In this document: in pieces, positions 54,211-64,000 of the stretch
Layout: every line of letters starts with the position of its first letter
Position numbering within the stretch: position 1 is the first letter of the stretch
DNA from: Dipteris shenzhenensis
Taxonomy: Eukaryota > Polypodiophyta > Polypodiopsida > Gleicheniales
Assembly: GCA_047967505.1 (NCBI GenBank)
Contig: CM106541.1
Direction: 5' to 3' (one strand)
Length of the DNA stretch: 64,000 bases
Notes under the pieces: model-generated
What the model was told of the DNA's origin: nothing
What the model saw: only the letters and a program-made list of their open reading frames with translations
The model's database searches: none
Translations under genes and position numbers: made by a program

Positions 54211-54477
54211 CCGAGGGGGCCAATATGTAAAACCCCCATATAGCTTGCATGATGAAGGGACATTTAAAAAAACCCTACCTACGGATTTTTATAACCTATG
54301 CACACCCCTTCTGTAAATTTTGAGATGATTAATTATCCCTTATGTATGAAATTTTCCACTTTTTGAATTAAAAACACCCTATGTATGTATATTTTCCATA
54401 ACTCCATAAAAATATAAAACCCCTCCTATTATCGTACATGCTATCTTTAAACATATTTCTTAGTGACCCCCCGGGGT
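54211..54477. mobile_element. hAT-like MITE, diverged copy at 54.2 kb
   Basis: The left end CCGAGGGGGCCAATATGTAA and the right end TAGTGACCCCCCGGGGT are imperfect inverted repeats. Flanks TTAGCACC (54,203-54,210) and CTAGCACC (54,478-54,485) match at 7 of 8. Inner TAAATTTTGAGATGATTAA and CCCTTATGTATGAAA link it to the truncated copy at 41,346. Confidence 0.65.
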
Positions 54478-54485
54478 CTAGCACC

Positions 54486-55415
54486 TAATGTAGAGATCTT
54501 GATTTGACTGTATATAGTAGAATCATAAATGCTAAGAAGTTGTAATACAATTGAAATACAACAAGGAGAAATCAAAGGATTCTTTTGGCCTTCTTTCCTA
54601 TGTTCTAATCCCATGGACATCCTTTTATATATCTTGTAAACTATTCAATCTTACAAGAACAAAGATTGTAGCTACTATAATCTTTTTTGGTTGTATAGCC
54701 AATCAAATAATTCATGCTTGCACCTAGCCAATGTGCTATTTTTTTTCCAAAAAAGGGGTATTTATATGAGAATCATAATATGAGTTGGTCAAACCCAATT
54801 GAAGACCATACAAAAAAAGAGGGGGTCGATGAACATGGGACAACACCTCGGCCAACACTAAAAGTAGGACCCACTTAGGTCACCACAAGGGACCCAATTA
54901 CCACAAGACAGTGGCTTATAATAGCAGATTTTGCTTCCTTGCAGGACTTCAAACTCCCTCACATTTCCTTGGATTTATAATGTTTTGTTCTTGGGATCTA
55001 CCGATTATGCTAACTATCATTTGAACCCATGGTGGAAGAGCCACAAGAACAACTGATGGATGAGAAAGCTAAAATTCATGCATGCATATTGTTGATACCT
55101 CTCAAGATAGAGAGTCAAGACCAATGTTCACAAAAATAGTTCTCACAACACATGCAAAAACCCTCTATATGTTATAAATTTACCCACAATAAAAAGTTAA
55201 AAAATCTCTAATTCCAACCTTTAAAAATTCATAAGGTGCACATTCAAAACCTGAAACATTGGCAATATTACTAAGGTAACATAATGCACCAAAGAAGCTT
55301 CTACCAACCATCCATGGAACTACACCTTACAATAGAGTAATACTACTGCATTTGTTGTACCACTGATTTTTGAAGAATGTTGACTATAGGTTTATTGGAT
55401 TACTCTTTAGAGGTG
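54486..55415. other. AT-rich intergenic DNA, nothing recognised
   Basis: No open frame of note, no repeat beyond short A and T runs, and no element ends were found in this 0.9 kb. Confidence 0.5.
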
Positions 55416-55423
55416 TCTAATAC

Positions 55424-55670
55424 CTCGGGGGGGTCACTATGTATAAACCCTCTATATCACGTGCGTTCAAGGCCTATATTTAAAATCCCTTATCTATAAA
55501 TTTTTTCATTAATAAAATGTACCCCTTTTCTATACAAATCTGTAAATTTTTTCCAAAACTATTTTAAATAGTCCCTTATGTATATTTATTTCTGTAAATT
55601 GTAGGAATAAAAAATATCTTTCTGTTGAACTCACGTGATAGGGTTACATATGATGAGTGACCCCCCCGAG
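55424..55670. mobile_element. hAT-like MITE, copy at 55.4 kb, with 8-bp TSD
   Basis: Perfect CTCGGGGGGGTCACT / AGTGACCCCCCCGAG ends (247 bp) are flanked by the exact 8-bp duplication TCTAATAC (55,416-55,423 and 55,671-55,678). It differs from the 49.5-kb copy at only a handful of positions by eye, so both inserted fairly recently. Confidence 0.9.
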
Positions 55671-55678
55671 TCTAATAC

Positions 55679-56559
55679 TAGTCCTAGACCCTAGGGTCTA
55701 ATAACTTGTACTAGCTTTAAATCTAAAAGATTGGCAATTAGCTTGTGATGGAAACACTAGTCAATACAAAATAAAAATAGCAATTGTAGCTGACAAGAAA
55801 CAACCAAGACTTGGATAACTCAATTCCTAAGTCTCTATAGAAAAATAGTAGGCATATACTTCCAATTCTCTATGTAAATTAGATTAAGAAGAAATGGGAA
55901 GACTTAGGTCATAGAGATTACCACTGCATATGGGTGAATTCAAGAAACCAAACCTGTTTACCTTTGTGAACTACATTGCTCCTACACAATCAACCCTTTT
56001 TTTAGAAAAGAGATCAACCTTTGGGCCTTTGATGCAATGAACAATGACAGGAGATCAGCTTCTTGCTAAAACAAGGAATTAGGCTACAATCATGTGTAAA
56101 TTTCAGTTAGACATCCTTTTAGTTTATAGTAGCTAACCTCTATGAAATGTACTTTTTTCTTTTTTTTTGTTGCTACCTCCTCATTACACTTATTTTTCCT
56201 ATAAACTTGAAGGTCTTTACCAACATGAAAGTGTAGTGACCTAATCTCAAGCTCACTATAGTAAAAAGCTCTAAGAGATGCCAAGAACATTATTTTATAA
56301 AGTGGGTAACACTAAATGAAGGATTCCTTTTGAAAAAAATTTGAGACTTTTTCATCACAAGTTAAAGTGCCATTTCATAGTCGCTATGGGAAAAGAAAAC
56401 ATGCAAAAAAGAGGCCTAAATTTAAAAGTACTTTTCATAGCAATTTCAAAAAGTGTCAACATTTACTTAAGATTAAAATCACAATACATAGTACTTAGGA
56501 TGGTTTGCTTGTAGTCAAAGGAATTGAAAACCTAGGAAATTTTTTGGTACAATGATATT
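55679..56559. other. AT-rich intergenic DNA
   Basis: Only short frames occur, and there is a T-rich run near 56,155. No gene or repeat is recognised. Confidence 0.45.
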
Positions 56560-57600
56560 TAGAAAAAGATGAGCTTTGTCTATAGCTACACAATCAAAGA
56601 GAGTACATTCAATATTTCACTTTGTAAGTGGATCCTCTTTGGTATTGGTATTGGGACCAAAAGTTTGATCATGATCAAGGTCATTGCCATCATTGACAAT
56701 GTCGGTTATCCATCCTTCTTGGCACTATTAACAAAAACATTATCGTCATTTTTATGTGAAGACCTAATGCCCTTTCCATCTACAATCATGTGAGTCTAGA
56801 GGGGGACCAAACAAGATGTGTGGCAAGGGATAGAACTTTTCCAAAAGGATTACATATCATCATCTTTCTTAGGGATCCATCATTTGTATGTTGAGAATGA
56901 TAAACACACGTGTCTCCTTCTTCAAGATCAATAACACCCAATGGTGACTCGTTTTTTATATCCCTTTTTGTCCTTTTCTTTTTTTGACATGTAACTAATT
57001 TAGAAACATATATCCCTTTTCATGGATTAGCATGTATAGTTATAGACCATTGGTAAAAAGCCTTCTTTTTGGCTCTTTGATCTTCAAGAATTTTTTTCAA
57101 CCATGCTAGCTCTTGCTCCACATTATTCGCATCCATTCTAATGTCATCAAGCTGCTGATACAGTAGCTTGATAAGCTTCTCTAGTTCTTCTCTTCTATGT
57201 CTTTCCATCTTAGCTAGTTTTCTCAGCATTTTGAGCTTACTCTCATGCCTCCCAGGCTTTTGCTATGTATTGTTCACCTTGGCCTTTGCACACTCTGTAA
57301 GCATTCTATCACATAGCACTGTCTTTGCTACATCGGTGGATTTCATTTGTAGAAAATTCATCTTCCTATTGTATTGCTCAAAAACTGATTTCATGGAAGT
57401 CCCCATCATGTACATACAACTCTGATTGACTGAGACAACAATTTGGATTTGCCATCCTTGTAGTTATTCAAGTTAGTCATCATGATCCTAGAGATTCTGG
57501 CAACCATGTTTTCTAAGGGACTATCATCAACCATGTCCATCTGGACAGAAGAGTTGATAGAATCCCAAGGAGATGAAAAACCTCTCCCTCTTTGAGGATC
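56560..57600 (-). pseudogene. Decayed unknown gene with coiled coil
   Basis: The minus strand stays largely readable from about 57,600 to 56,560 with several stops and frame changes. The clearest part (57,229-57,020) encodes MERHRREELEKLIKLLYQQL followed by VEQELAWLKKILEDQRAKKK, a heptad-like coiled coil of about 50 residues. Upstream are DVAKTVLCDRMLTECAKAKV and VARISRIMMTNLNNYKDGK. Downstream are KKKRTKRDIKNESPLGVIDL and MIVDGKGIRSSHKNDDN. I recognise no family; it may be a transposon accessory protein. The coding claim rests on unusually long low-stop readability, not on homology. Confidence 0.3.
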
Positions 57601-57639
57601 TTACACCCTTTGTCAATGAGGATGAGACCTTCTATTGAC

Positions 57640-58885
57640 CTTCTTTTAGTAAAGGAACATCAGGTAATTTGGACCAGAGAAAACCCCCCCTGGCTAGGCG
57701 GATGGCTACCTCCTGCCATGAGAGAATTCAAATGGGTGGGTCAATGGAACTTAACACCGGTCCCTCTTATCCCCATGAAGGACAGGATGATCTGATAGCT
57801 AGACTCAACAAAACTTGGTTCTCGAGGATGATGCAATAAATTGGTCTCTATGATTCGCCAAGCTCTGGGATTGTAGTTTTCCTAAGAAAGACTCATGTCT
57901 TCTATGGCTTATCCTCCACCGGGGTATCTAGATGGCTGTCTGAGCCCAAAAGGTTGTGCATGGGAATGGATGGTGCAAATGATGCAACAGAGCATGGGAG
58001 GACATTCCAAATATTTTCCTCAATTGTGTCTTTTTTAGAGAACTATGGGACTTACTTCACAAGTGCCTTGCACCCTTCCCCCTTAGTTACTCGGTTATCC
58101 TTCCTGGGGACTCTCCTAACAGGACCCTACAAAACTAGAACATCGTTAGATCTATAGCTCTCTGGTCAATACTTATGCCTGATTACAGGAATGAAGAGCT
58201 AATGTCAAAAAACTCGGTCATCTTCACATACAAGCTCAAGACTTCCTATCTATTGAGGAGAGGCTTGCAAATGAAGAATCCACACAGCTGGACCAAGTCA
58301 CGATGCTATAAGAATTGGTGGAAGCATAAAAATAAGAACTTGTCCAGAGCAGCTGCGCCTCAGTCCCATCCCCCTCTGTTACTATGATTCCTCCCCCCCC
58401 CTCATCAACACCTTTTTCTCTTGTGGGCCCAATTGTCACCCCTTTTGCACCTATGGTTCCCCATCTAGAGCGGATCCATCCAGTGTCTCTCATAAGGTCC
58501 GCTGAGAATCACTATTTGTAGAGGAACTCATGGAAATACTGCGCACTCCTATTGCCTCTCCATAAGCTCCCTTTGCCCCCGTTGAAGTTAAAGAAGAACC
58601 GATCTAACCCAAAAATATTGCCTCATGCTTCTCCTGCTAAAATCCCCCCTGTTCATAAAAGTTGGAGTGACTATTGTAATGGATCCTCCAGCACTGTCAG
58701 TGGTTTTTTCCCTCTTCTTACTTTCTCACTGTGCTCTATCATGCTTCTTTGGACTGCAATGATGATCGGTTGTTTGTATGGCAGTAGACTTCTCTATCAG
58801 AGAAAGCTCATCCATTTATAGCTCTCAGTTGTATATAATCTTTTGATATTTTAATATAAACCCTCATTTTTGGAAAAAAAAAAGC
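57640..58885 (+). pseudogene. Second LINE 3' fragment (zf-RVT-like) with A-tail
   Basis: Alternating frames read WSL*FAKLWDCSFPKKDSCL, LWLILHRGI and RAWEDIPNIFLNCVFFRELW. Plant LINE zf-RVT domains read KLW....P.KI..FLWL..H, then C..C....E...HLF..C.F....W, which fits. A terminal stretch to 58,885 contains TGTATATAATCTTTTGATAT and ends in an A11 run, a plausible LINE 3' untranslated end. A GC-richer proline segment (58,360-58,660) lies between. No RT core is present; it is a 5'-truncated copy. Confidence 0.5.
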
Positions 58886-59265
58886 ATGCTCTTGTGCATA
58901 GTCTTCATAATCTCCATCTACTCCCCCCATATCTCCAGGTCACCACCATGGATGGCGGATGGCATGCACACATCTAGCCTCTTTATGGCTATGCCTATGG
59001 ATTCTGTAAAGACATTGACAAAGGGATAAGTATTTTAGGGCAGAGTTTTCTCATGTTGTTGTTAGCACCAGAGTCTGACTCCTGTAATTGTGCACGATCG
59101 TTTGACTCTTCATGCATGTCTTGATCGTCTCTTCCATTGGCTTCCCAAAATTTGGGATGTAGTAAGCTAGGACAGCATCTATGAATATGATAATGTAAAG
59201 TGGTCTATTGGCAAGCCGCAATGAGGCTCTTGAAAATACTAAGTTGTACAATATTCTATTTGCAA
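58886..59265. other. Intergenic DNA, nothing recognised
   Basis: No coding frame with a motif and no clear repeat. Confidence 0.4.
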
Positions 59266-59700
59266 CTTTTGCTCAATGAGGCTCATAACCACTTAACAAT
59301 AGCTAAGTGATCACTCGCACTGGATAAAATATTTTGGGCTCTTGCCAATGACTGAGAGGTTATTCTAGCTGGATGTAATCTTTTATTCAACTCTAATATA
59401 ATACTATCATGGCAAGAACTATCTTTGGATATAATCTCTTTGATTCAATTTTTGTTCGATGAGGCTCTCATCAATGTGGAGTTGTTAATAATTGTCTTTG
59501 GATGTAGATGTAATTTTTTAAATTTTTGCTCAATGAAGGCTTGCAGCAATTGTTGAGTTGTTATAATGTAATCTCTTTTATTCAATTTTTACTCCATGAG
59601 GCTCTCGACAAATTGTTGAGTTGTTGTAAACTGCCTTTGGATTTTAATATCTTTGTTTAGCTTTTGCTCCTAGCAATGGCTGAGTTTTTATACTCATTGG
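59266..59700. repeat. Tandem ~90-bp units with CAATGAGGCTC and GTTGAGTTGT
   Basis: At least four degenerate units share TAATCTCTTT.ATTCAA, TTTTTGCTC.ATGAGGCTC and CAATTGTTGAGTTGTT (landmarks near 59,272, 59,452, 59,530 and 59,595). No coding. Confidence 0.6.
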
Positions 59701-60254
59701 GTTTAATCTATTTTAAGTTTCAACTTTAATGTAAACAATACTATTATCATAGTCATTGCTAGTAGCAGTCATTATTGGTAGCTATCATAGCACAAGCAAT
59801 CAGTGTGTAAGGTTATACAATTTTACTAGTTTTAGGTTTAGTACAAAAAGCACTAAAGTAGTTCCAAGGGGCAGGATGGTGGTTGCAAGGAAATAGACTT
59901 TCCTTGGTTTAGAATGAACTACAACTTGCACTAAAATAGAACCAGTGTGGTGGTTGCATAAGGAAATACATTTTTCTTGGTTTTAGGATTAAGTATAGGG
60001 TCAACATTTGCTTAGGTGTAGCCAATTGTGGAACTATTTTCGGGGCCATTTAAGGGTTGCGATGCCACGCATTGGTGGGTGAAGTTTTGAATTTTTCCCA
60101 GATCCGCGGTCTTACTAGAAGTATTCTTGGCATCATAACTACCAAACTAGCATAATAATGAGACACAATCTTATCATTGTCAACAAAGCTCAACACATGG
60201 CACTATATGCATTTACTCATGAGCATAGAGACTATTGCTCTGTCTTGGCCTAAC

Positions 60255-60480
60255 TACGTCACATAGCTTTTGCCTTGCCACCTGTCAGTGTGCAGCTTCG
60301 CCATCTGTCACTATGCAACACAATGTTTTGTTGCACTGACCACCGTGCTGGTTCGAGTGACAACCACATCGGCCAACTATAGCACAAAACTTTTTCCTTG
60401 CCACATGTCATCATGCAGCTTTGCCATCTATCACTACGCAACATAATCTTTTATTGCATTGACCACCGTGCTAGTTCAAT
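60255..60480. repeat. ~118-bp tandem duplication
   Basis: A unit running from TAGCTTTTGCCTTGCCACCT to GACCACCGTGCTGGTTC (about 60,263-60,357) is repeated at about 60,380-60,476 with ~88% identity by eye. Confidence 0.7.
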
Positions 60481-60574
60481 CAATGATGTTGGCATGGAGA
60501 GACCACCACGTTGGCATGAAGACTGCCATGGCATGTGAATCCCTGAAGGGGACCCCTCAAGGTCCATATCTGCA

Positions 60575-61090
60575 ACCACCGTGCTGGATGTTGGAGCCAT
60601 TTTAATTCTAAACCAAGGAAAATATAGTCTTATTTTGGAGACATTTTAGTCGTATTACTCCTTGTGCAACAATTTCTCAACCACCACACTAGTTCTTGGA
60701 GTTATTTTAGTTCCAAGGTAAGGAAAATGTAGAAATTTGCAATTTATGATAGTTTCCTTGCAACCACTATGCTGGTTATTGAAGTTATTACAGTTCTAAA
60801 CCATTGCGCTGGTTATTGGAGTTATTATAGTTCTAAACCAAGGGGAATATGCTCCTATTTTAAAGCTCTTTTAGTCCTATTAGTCCTTGTGCAACAATTT
60901 TTGCTTGCTATATTTAGTGCTATTTTAGTTCCAAGCCAAGGAAAATATAGTCCTATTTTAGAGCTATTTTAGTTCTTCTGCAACAATCACACTGGTTGCA
61001 GTAAATCCTAACTGAGGGAATTTGTGAACCATTTTCACTATAGTAACTAGTTTTTAAATAGTTTCTTGTGCAACGATCCCTATAGTTGCA
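60575..61090. repeat. Interspersed ACCAAGGAAAATATAG / TTGTGCAACAA repeats
   Basis: Phrases AACCAAGG(A/G)(A/G)AATAT, CCTATTTTA(A/G)AGCT, TTTTAGTCCTATTA, CCTTGTGCAACAATTT and GCTGGTTATTG(A/G)AGTTATTA recur in varying order three to five times. Related phrases appear earlier at 59,870-59,960. This is a degenerate complex minisatellite. Confidence 0.6.
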
Positions 61091-61563
61091 GTAAAATGTA
61101 AACGAGGGCAAAAATATGCCATTTGTGCTTCTTTAGAGCCACTTTCACTACCAAAGTAACAACAACAATAGTTTTGGTGATAATGGTACATTGAAATTGA
61201 AACAAAAGAAATTACATCCGATAGTTTTTACGATAATAGTATTACATCAAAATTGAAACAAAATAAATTACATCCGAAGCAAAAATTTAACAAAATAGAT
61301 TACTTTTAAAGATGCTAGCACTTTGTCTTTGTGACACTTCTTTAAACTCTTCTAGCACTGGTCAACACCACCACTATGGCAACACCTGGTTTTTGCCCTT
61401 GTTAGCACTTTCTTACACTTTTGACTTGGTGCCTCGTATGTAGGGCACAATATGAGCACCTCGTAGTGCTATTGTAACTAGGAATTTCTTACAATTTTGA
61501 CCTAGAACTCCTCATATGCAAGGGACAATACAAGCAACTCATGAAGTCATAGAAACTTCTATC

Positions 61564-61782
61564 AAGGCACTAGGAGAGAGAATTCAACTTGGTAGTGAGC
61601 TCAATTGAGCACAGCATGCGACAATCGATAGGGAACTCAATCTGGTGGTGAGCTCCAACACACTGACACATGCTCTCAGTGTGTTAGAGCTCATCACTAA
61701 GCTGAGTTCTCCTTCCCCAATGCCAAAGGTTGTGCTCAATTACGAGAGGCTCATCACCAAGTTGAGTTCTCTCCAAGTGCCT
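61564..61782. repeat. Long imperfect hairpin, ~95-nt arms
   Basis: The left arm (61,564-61,666) pairs with the right arm (61,676-61,782) around the 9-nt loop CACATGCTC. The apical GAGCTCCAACACACTGA pairs with TCAGTGTGTTAGAGCTC. The basal AATTCAACTTGGTAGTGAGC pairs with GCTCATCACCAAGTTGAGTT. There are scattered bulges in the middle. Either strand could form a precursor-like RNA, or this is a foldback transposon; no target duplication was seen. Confidence 0.7.
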
Positions 61783-62489
61783 GACAGAACAACGATGACC
61801 TAAAATGGGATATTATGCTGAGAATGGGATCAAATGCAATGGATCTAAAATCTATTCTACAATCTCCCCCTTAAGACCCGTTTCCCTTGGATCCCCATCT
61901 TGAATCTCCCTTGGTCATGGCTATGACTAGTGGAGTGTTGTAGGATGGAGAACCAAGACAAACAATGGAACCCATGACTTGGGCAGCATTATGAAGGGGC
62001 ATCGAGGTTGCAGTAGAAGATTCATCACAGGGGTGAAAGGGGGCTTGGAGAGCATGGAAGGGGTAAGAGAGAGATTTTCCTGGGTGCGATGAATTGATTC
62101 TCTGCCCTTAAGGACTTTATATAGATAGACTTGCTGCCCTCCCACTCTTTTCTCCTTTGTTTCTTATGTTAATTAGTGCGACTCTAGATGCCTATCATTG
62201 CTAAAAGCACACAATCCATCTGTTGAATTTTGTTGGTAGCCCAGCCTAGCATAGGTAGTCATATATATCATTGTCTAGCCATGACATATGATTAGATGGG
62301 AGAATTTCTTGGTCATCGGAGCCAACATCATAATAACTCAATGGGATGAGGCGGGAGGAGCGGTGGCACGTGCACCCAGCTTGCTGGTAGCCTAGCCTAG
62401 CGGAGGTGGTCATGTACATCATCGGCTAGCCACCATGACATGCGATTAGATGGTTGCCATGGGAGAATTTCTTGGTCACATGCACCCAG
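61783..62489. other. Intergenic DNA
   Basis: A direct duplication of GGTAGCC(C/T)AGCCTAGC with a following ATCAT(T/C)G(T/G)CTAGCCA segment occurs near 62,233 and 62,384. No gene is recognised. On the minus strand TCTATATAAAG at about 62,112-62,122 is TATA-like. Confidence 0.4.
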
Positions 62490-63770
62490 CTTATATGGAA
62501 CTTCTTTAAGAGATTGTCAACATATTTTAGCTGACTCATGAAGGTACTTTTTTAATCTCTCCAGAACTCAATACCAAGACAATAGTGCATAAGTCCAAGA
62601 TCTTTCATGTTGAAGTTTATAGATGAGTATTGTTTCAACCTTTTAATGAAGCTATCATTGCTTCTGGTCAGAATTAGATCATGATTCATCTACGTACAAA
62701 AGTACAATAGTGATGTCTTCCCCTTGAGCTTTGTGGTAGAGAGTATGACCTCCATTGGAATTCTTGTATCACAGATTAGCAAAATAGTTCTTAATTCTAC
62801 TGTACTAACTTCTCAGTGCTGGCTTTAAGCCGTAGAGACTTTTCTTGAGATGGCATGCCTAATTCTCTTTCCCTAGTTCAACATAACCTATTGGTTGTTG
62901 CATGTAGACTTCCTCATCTAGGTAACCATTGAGAAAATAATTCTTGACATCTAGCTGGTACACATTCCATCTATTGAGTGTTGCTAGTGATATCAAGAAC
63001 CATATAGAATCCATTGTTGCTACTGGAGCATATGTCTCATGATAGTCTTGGCCATATTGTTGTACAAATATTTTGCAACTAGTTTGGCTTTGTACTTTCG
63101 ATGCTTCCATCTAGATTGTACTTCACTTTGTAAATCCATTTGTTTCCTATGGCCTTCTTTCCTGGTGGAAAGTAGCATAATTCCTAAGTCTTGTTTCTGT
63201 ACAAAGCTTCCATTTCTTCATTCATAGCAGTTTTCCATTTTGGCTTGTCAACTGTGTCTTCAAAGTACACTGGCTCTTATATAGCCATGATGGTAGTCAT
63301 AAGAGCATAATTGGTGGTGACTCAACTTAAATTACTTTGCCTTTTTGAGCATATTTCAATCTTGATGGTGGTCTTATTTCCTTGGTAGACCATCAAAGTT
63401 GATGTTGCTCTTCTCGCGGTGTATCTAGCAATTCTTGCTCTTCTTCTTCTCATCAACCTGTTTTGGAGGTAACTGAGAAATCAGTGTGTCCATATCCTAA
63501 GAATTTGACGTTTTCCCATTCTGAATCCTCATCAAAATTACATCTATGGAGATAAGGACCTTTCAGTTGATGGGATCATACAACTTCTTTGCTTTGCTTT
63601 CTTCATAGTAGCCAACCATGATGCATTTACATGAGTTTTCATCCAATTTTCTACGATAATCGTCATGTATGCTGGCATATGCTATGCAACCAAATATGCA
63701 GAGATGCCCAATGTGTGGGTTGTGTCCTGATAAAATACTTCATAAGGTTTCATACCTTGAATCAATTTGT
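62490..63770 (-). pseudogene. Copia element C, integrase end and reverse transcriptase
   Basis: From 63,770 downward the minus strand reads GMKPYEVFYQD, FGCIAYASIHDDYRRKLDEN and SWLATMKKA-type integrase end near 63,600. QQYGQDYHETYAPVATMDSI, LATLNRWNVYQLDVKNYFLN and VYMQQPIGYVE (63,060-62,860) follow, then IVLLYVDES near 62,700 where YVDDL is expected, and WTYALLSWY with LERLKKYLHESAKI-like sequence to 62,490. This is copia order, broken by stops and frame changes. The second Asp of YVDD is Glu in the frame I read. RNase H, gag and LTRs are not seen, so it is truncated at both ends. Confidence 0.75.
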
Positions 63771-64000
63771 GACATGGCACATGGCCCAAGGACGCTGACA
63801 TGGTAATGCCAAGGTAGGATAAGATGATGTGGATGAGTGACCTAGTTACTAATGTGGCAAGCGATTGCCATATGGCAAATAATGTGACGTGTCAGTAAGG
63901 ATACACAGTGCCATGTGGCCATTTCTAGACCAACCCCCCTTGAGTAACCTTGGTGATAAGGCTCATCAAAGTCTTTTAAGATTCTATTGGAATCTTGGAA
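63771..64000. other. Window end, no feature recognised
   Basis: Mixed DNA after the copia fragment with repeated GCCATATGGCA / GCCATGTGGCC-like phrases. No coding. Confidence 0.4.

Noticed and set aside
1-64000. tRNA or rRNA genes
   Set aside because: No cloverleaf with A/B boxes or rRNA-like conserved stretches was noticed on either strand. A covariance-model scan could still find a decayed tRNA-derived SINE.

Overview
This window reads as repeat-dominated nuclear DNA from a land plant with a large genome. The evidence is decayed Ty1/copia and Ty3/gypsy retrotransposons, plant L1-type LINEs with a DUF4283-like ORF1, a fragment of the plant housekeeping enzyme UDP-glucose 6-dehydrogenase, introns with plant-like GT..AG borders, several MITE families and a long satellite array. 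A gymnosperm or another non-angiosperm lineage is my best guess because of the mix of old decayed elements and the DUF7869-type transposon gene. This is an inference; nothing here fixes the species. No ordinary single-copy host gene, tRNA, rRNA or CRISPR array was recognised.

Layout. 0.6-1.0 kb: short minisatellite. 1.1-4.6 kb (-): a broken DNA-transposon gene set (DUF7869 / RNase-H-fold transposase-like, with an upstream ORF resembling the plant TNP1/En-Spm transposase domain). 4.7-14.5 kb: a satellite array of ~180-bp monomers organised mainly as a trimeric (A-B-C) higher-order repeat of ~545 bp, with hybrid monomers and a divergent right edge. 14.8-20.6 kb: strongly strand-asymmetric polypurine DNA in two big blocks. 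Each block is preceded by a related TATA-containing leader-like module, and both are punctuated by the same GC-rich palindrome. 21.7-29.4 kb (+): a decayed ~1000-codon gene with a DGQH motif, followed by three tandem Ulp1-like cysteine protease genes with identical intron positions (the first still open), a Pro/Glu-rich repeat tail and a small two-exon ORF.

30.5-32.5 kb: a ~2-kb element with long terminal inverted repeats and subterminal repeat arrays. 32.5-39.4 kb: gypsy pol remnant (-), then a copia element (-) split by a second copia element (+) that keeps its 3' LTR. 39.4-45.5 kb: mostly unannotatable intergenic DNA with foldbacks, small duplications and a MITE. 46-54 kb: an L1 LINE (+) cut into ORF1, endonuclease, RT and 3' parts by DNA carrying the UDP-glucose dehydrogenase fragment and hAT-like MITEs. 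54-59 kb: more MITEs, a decayed coiled-coil ORF (-) and a second LINE 3' end (+). 59-62 kb: tandem-repeat-rich intergenic DNA and a long imperfect hairpin. 62.5-63.8 kb: another copia pol fragment (-).

The genes do not form a host pathway. The parts worth most attention are the trimeric satellite, the palindrome-punctuated polypurine blocks with duplicated leader modules, and the 20.7-29.5 kb DGQH-plus-Ulp1 locus, which may be the remains of a poorly described large plant mobile element.
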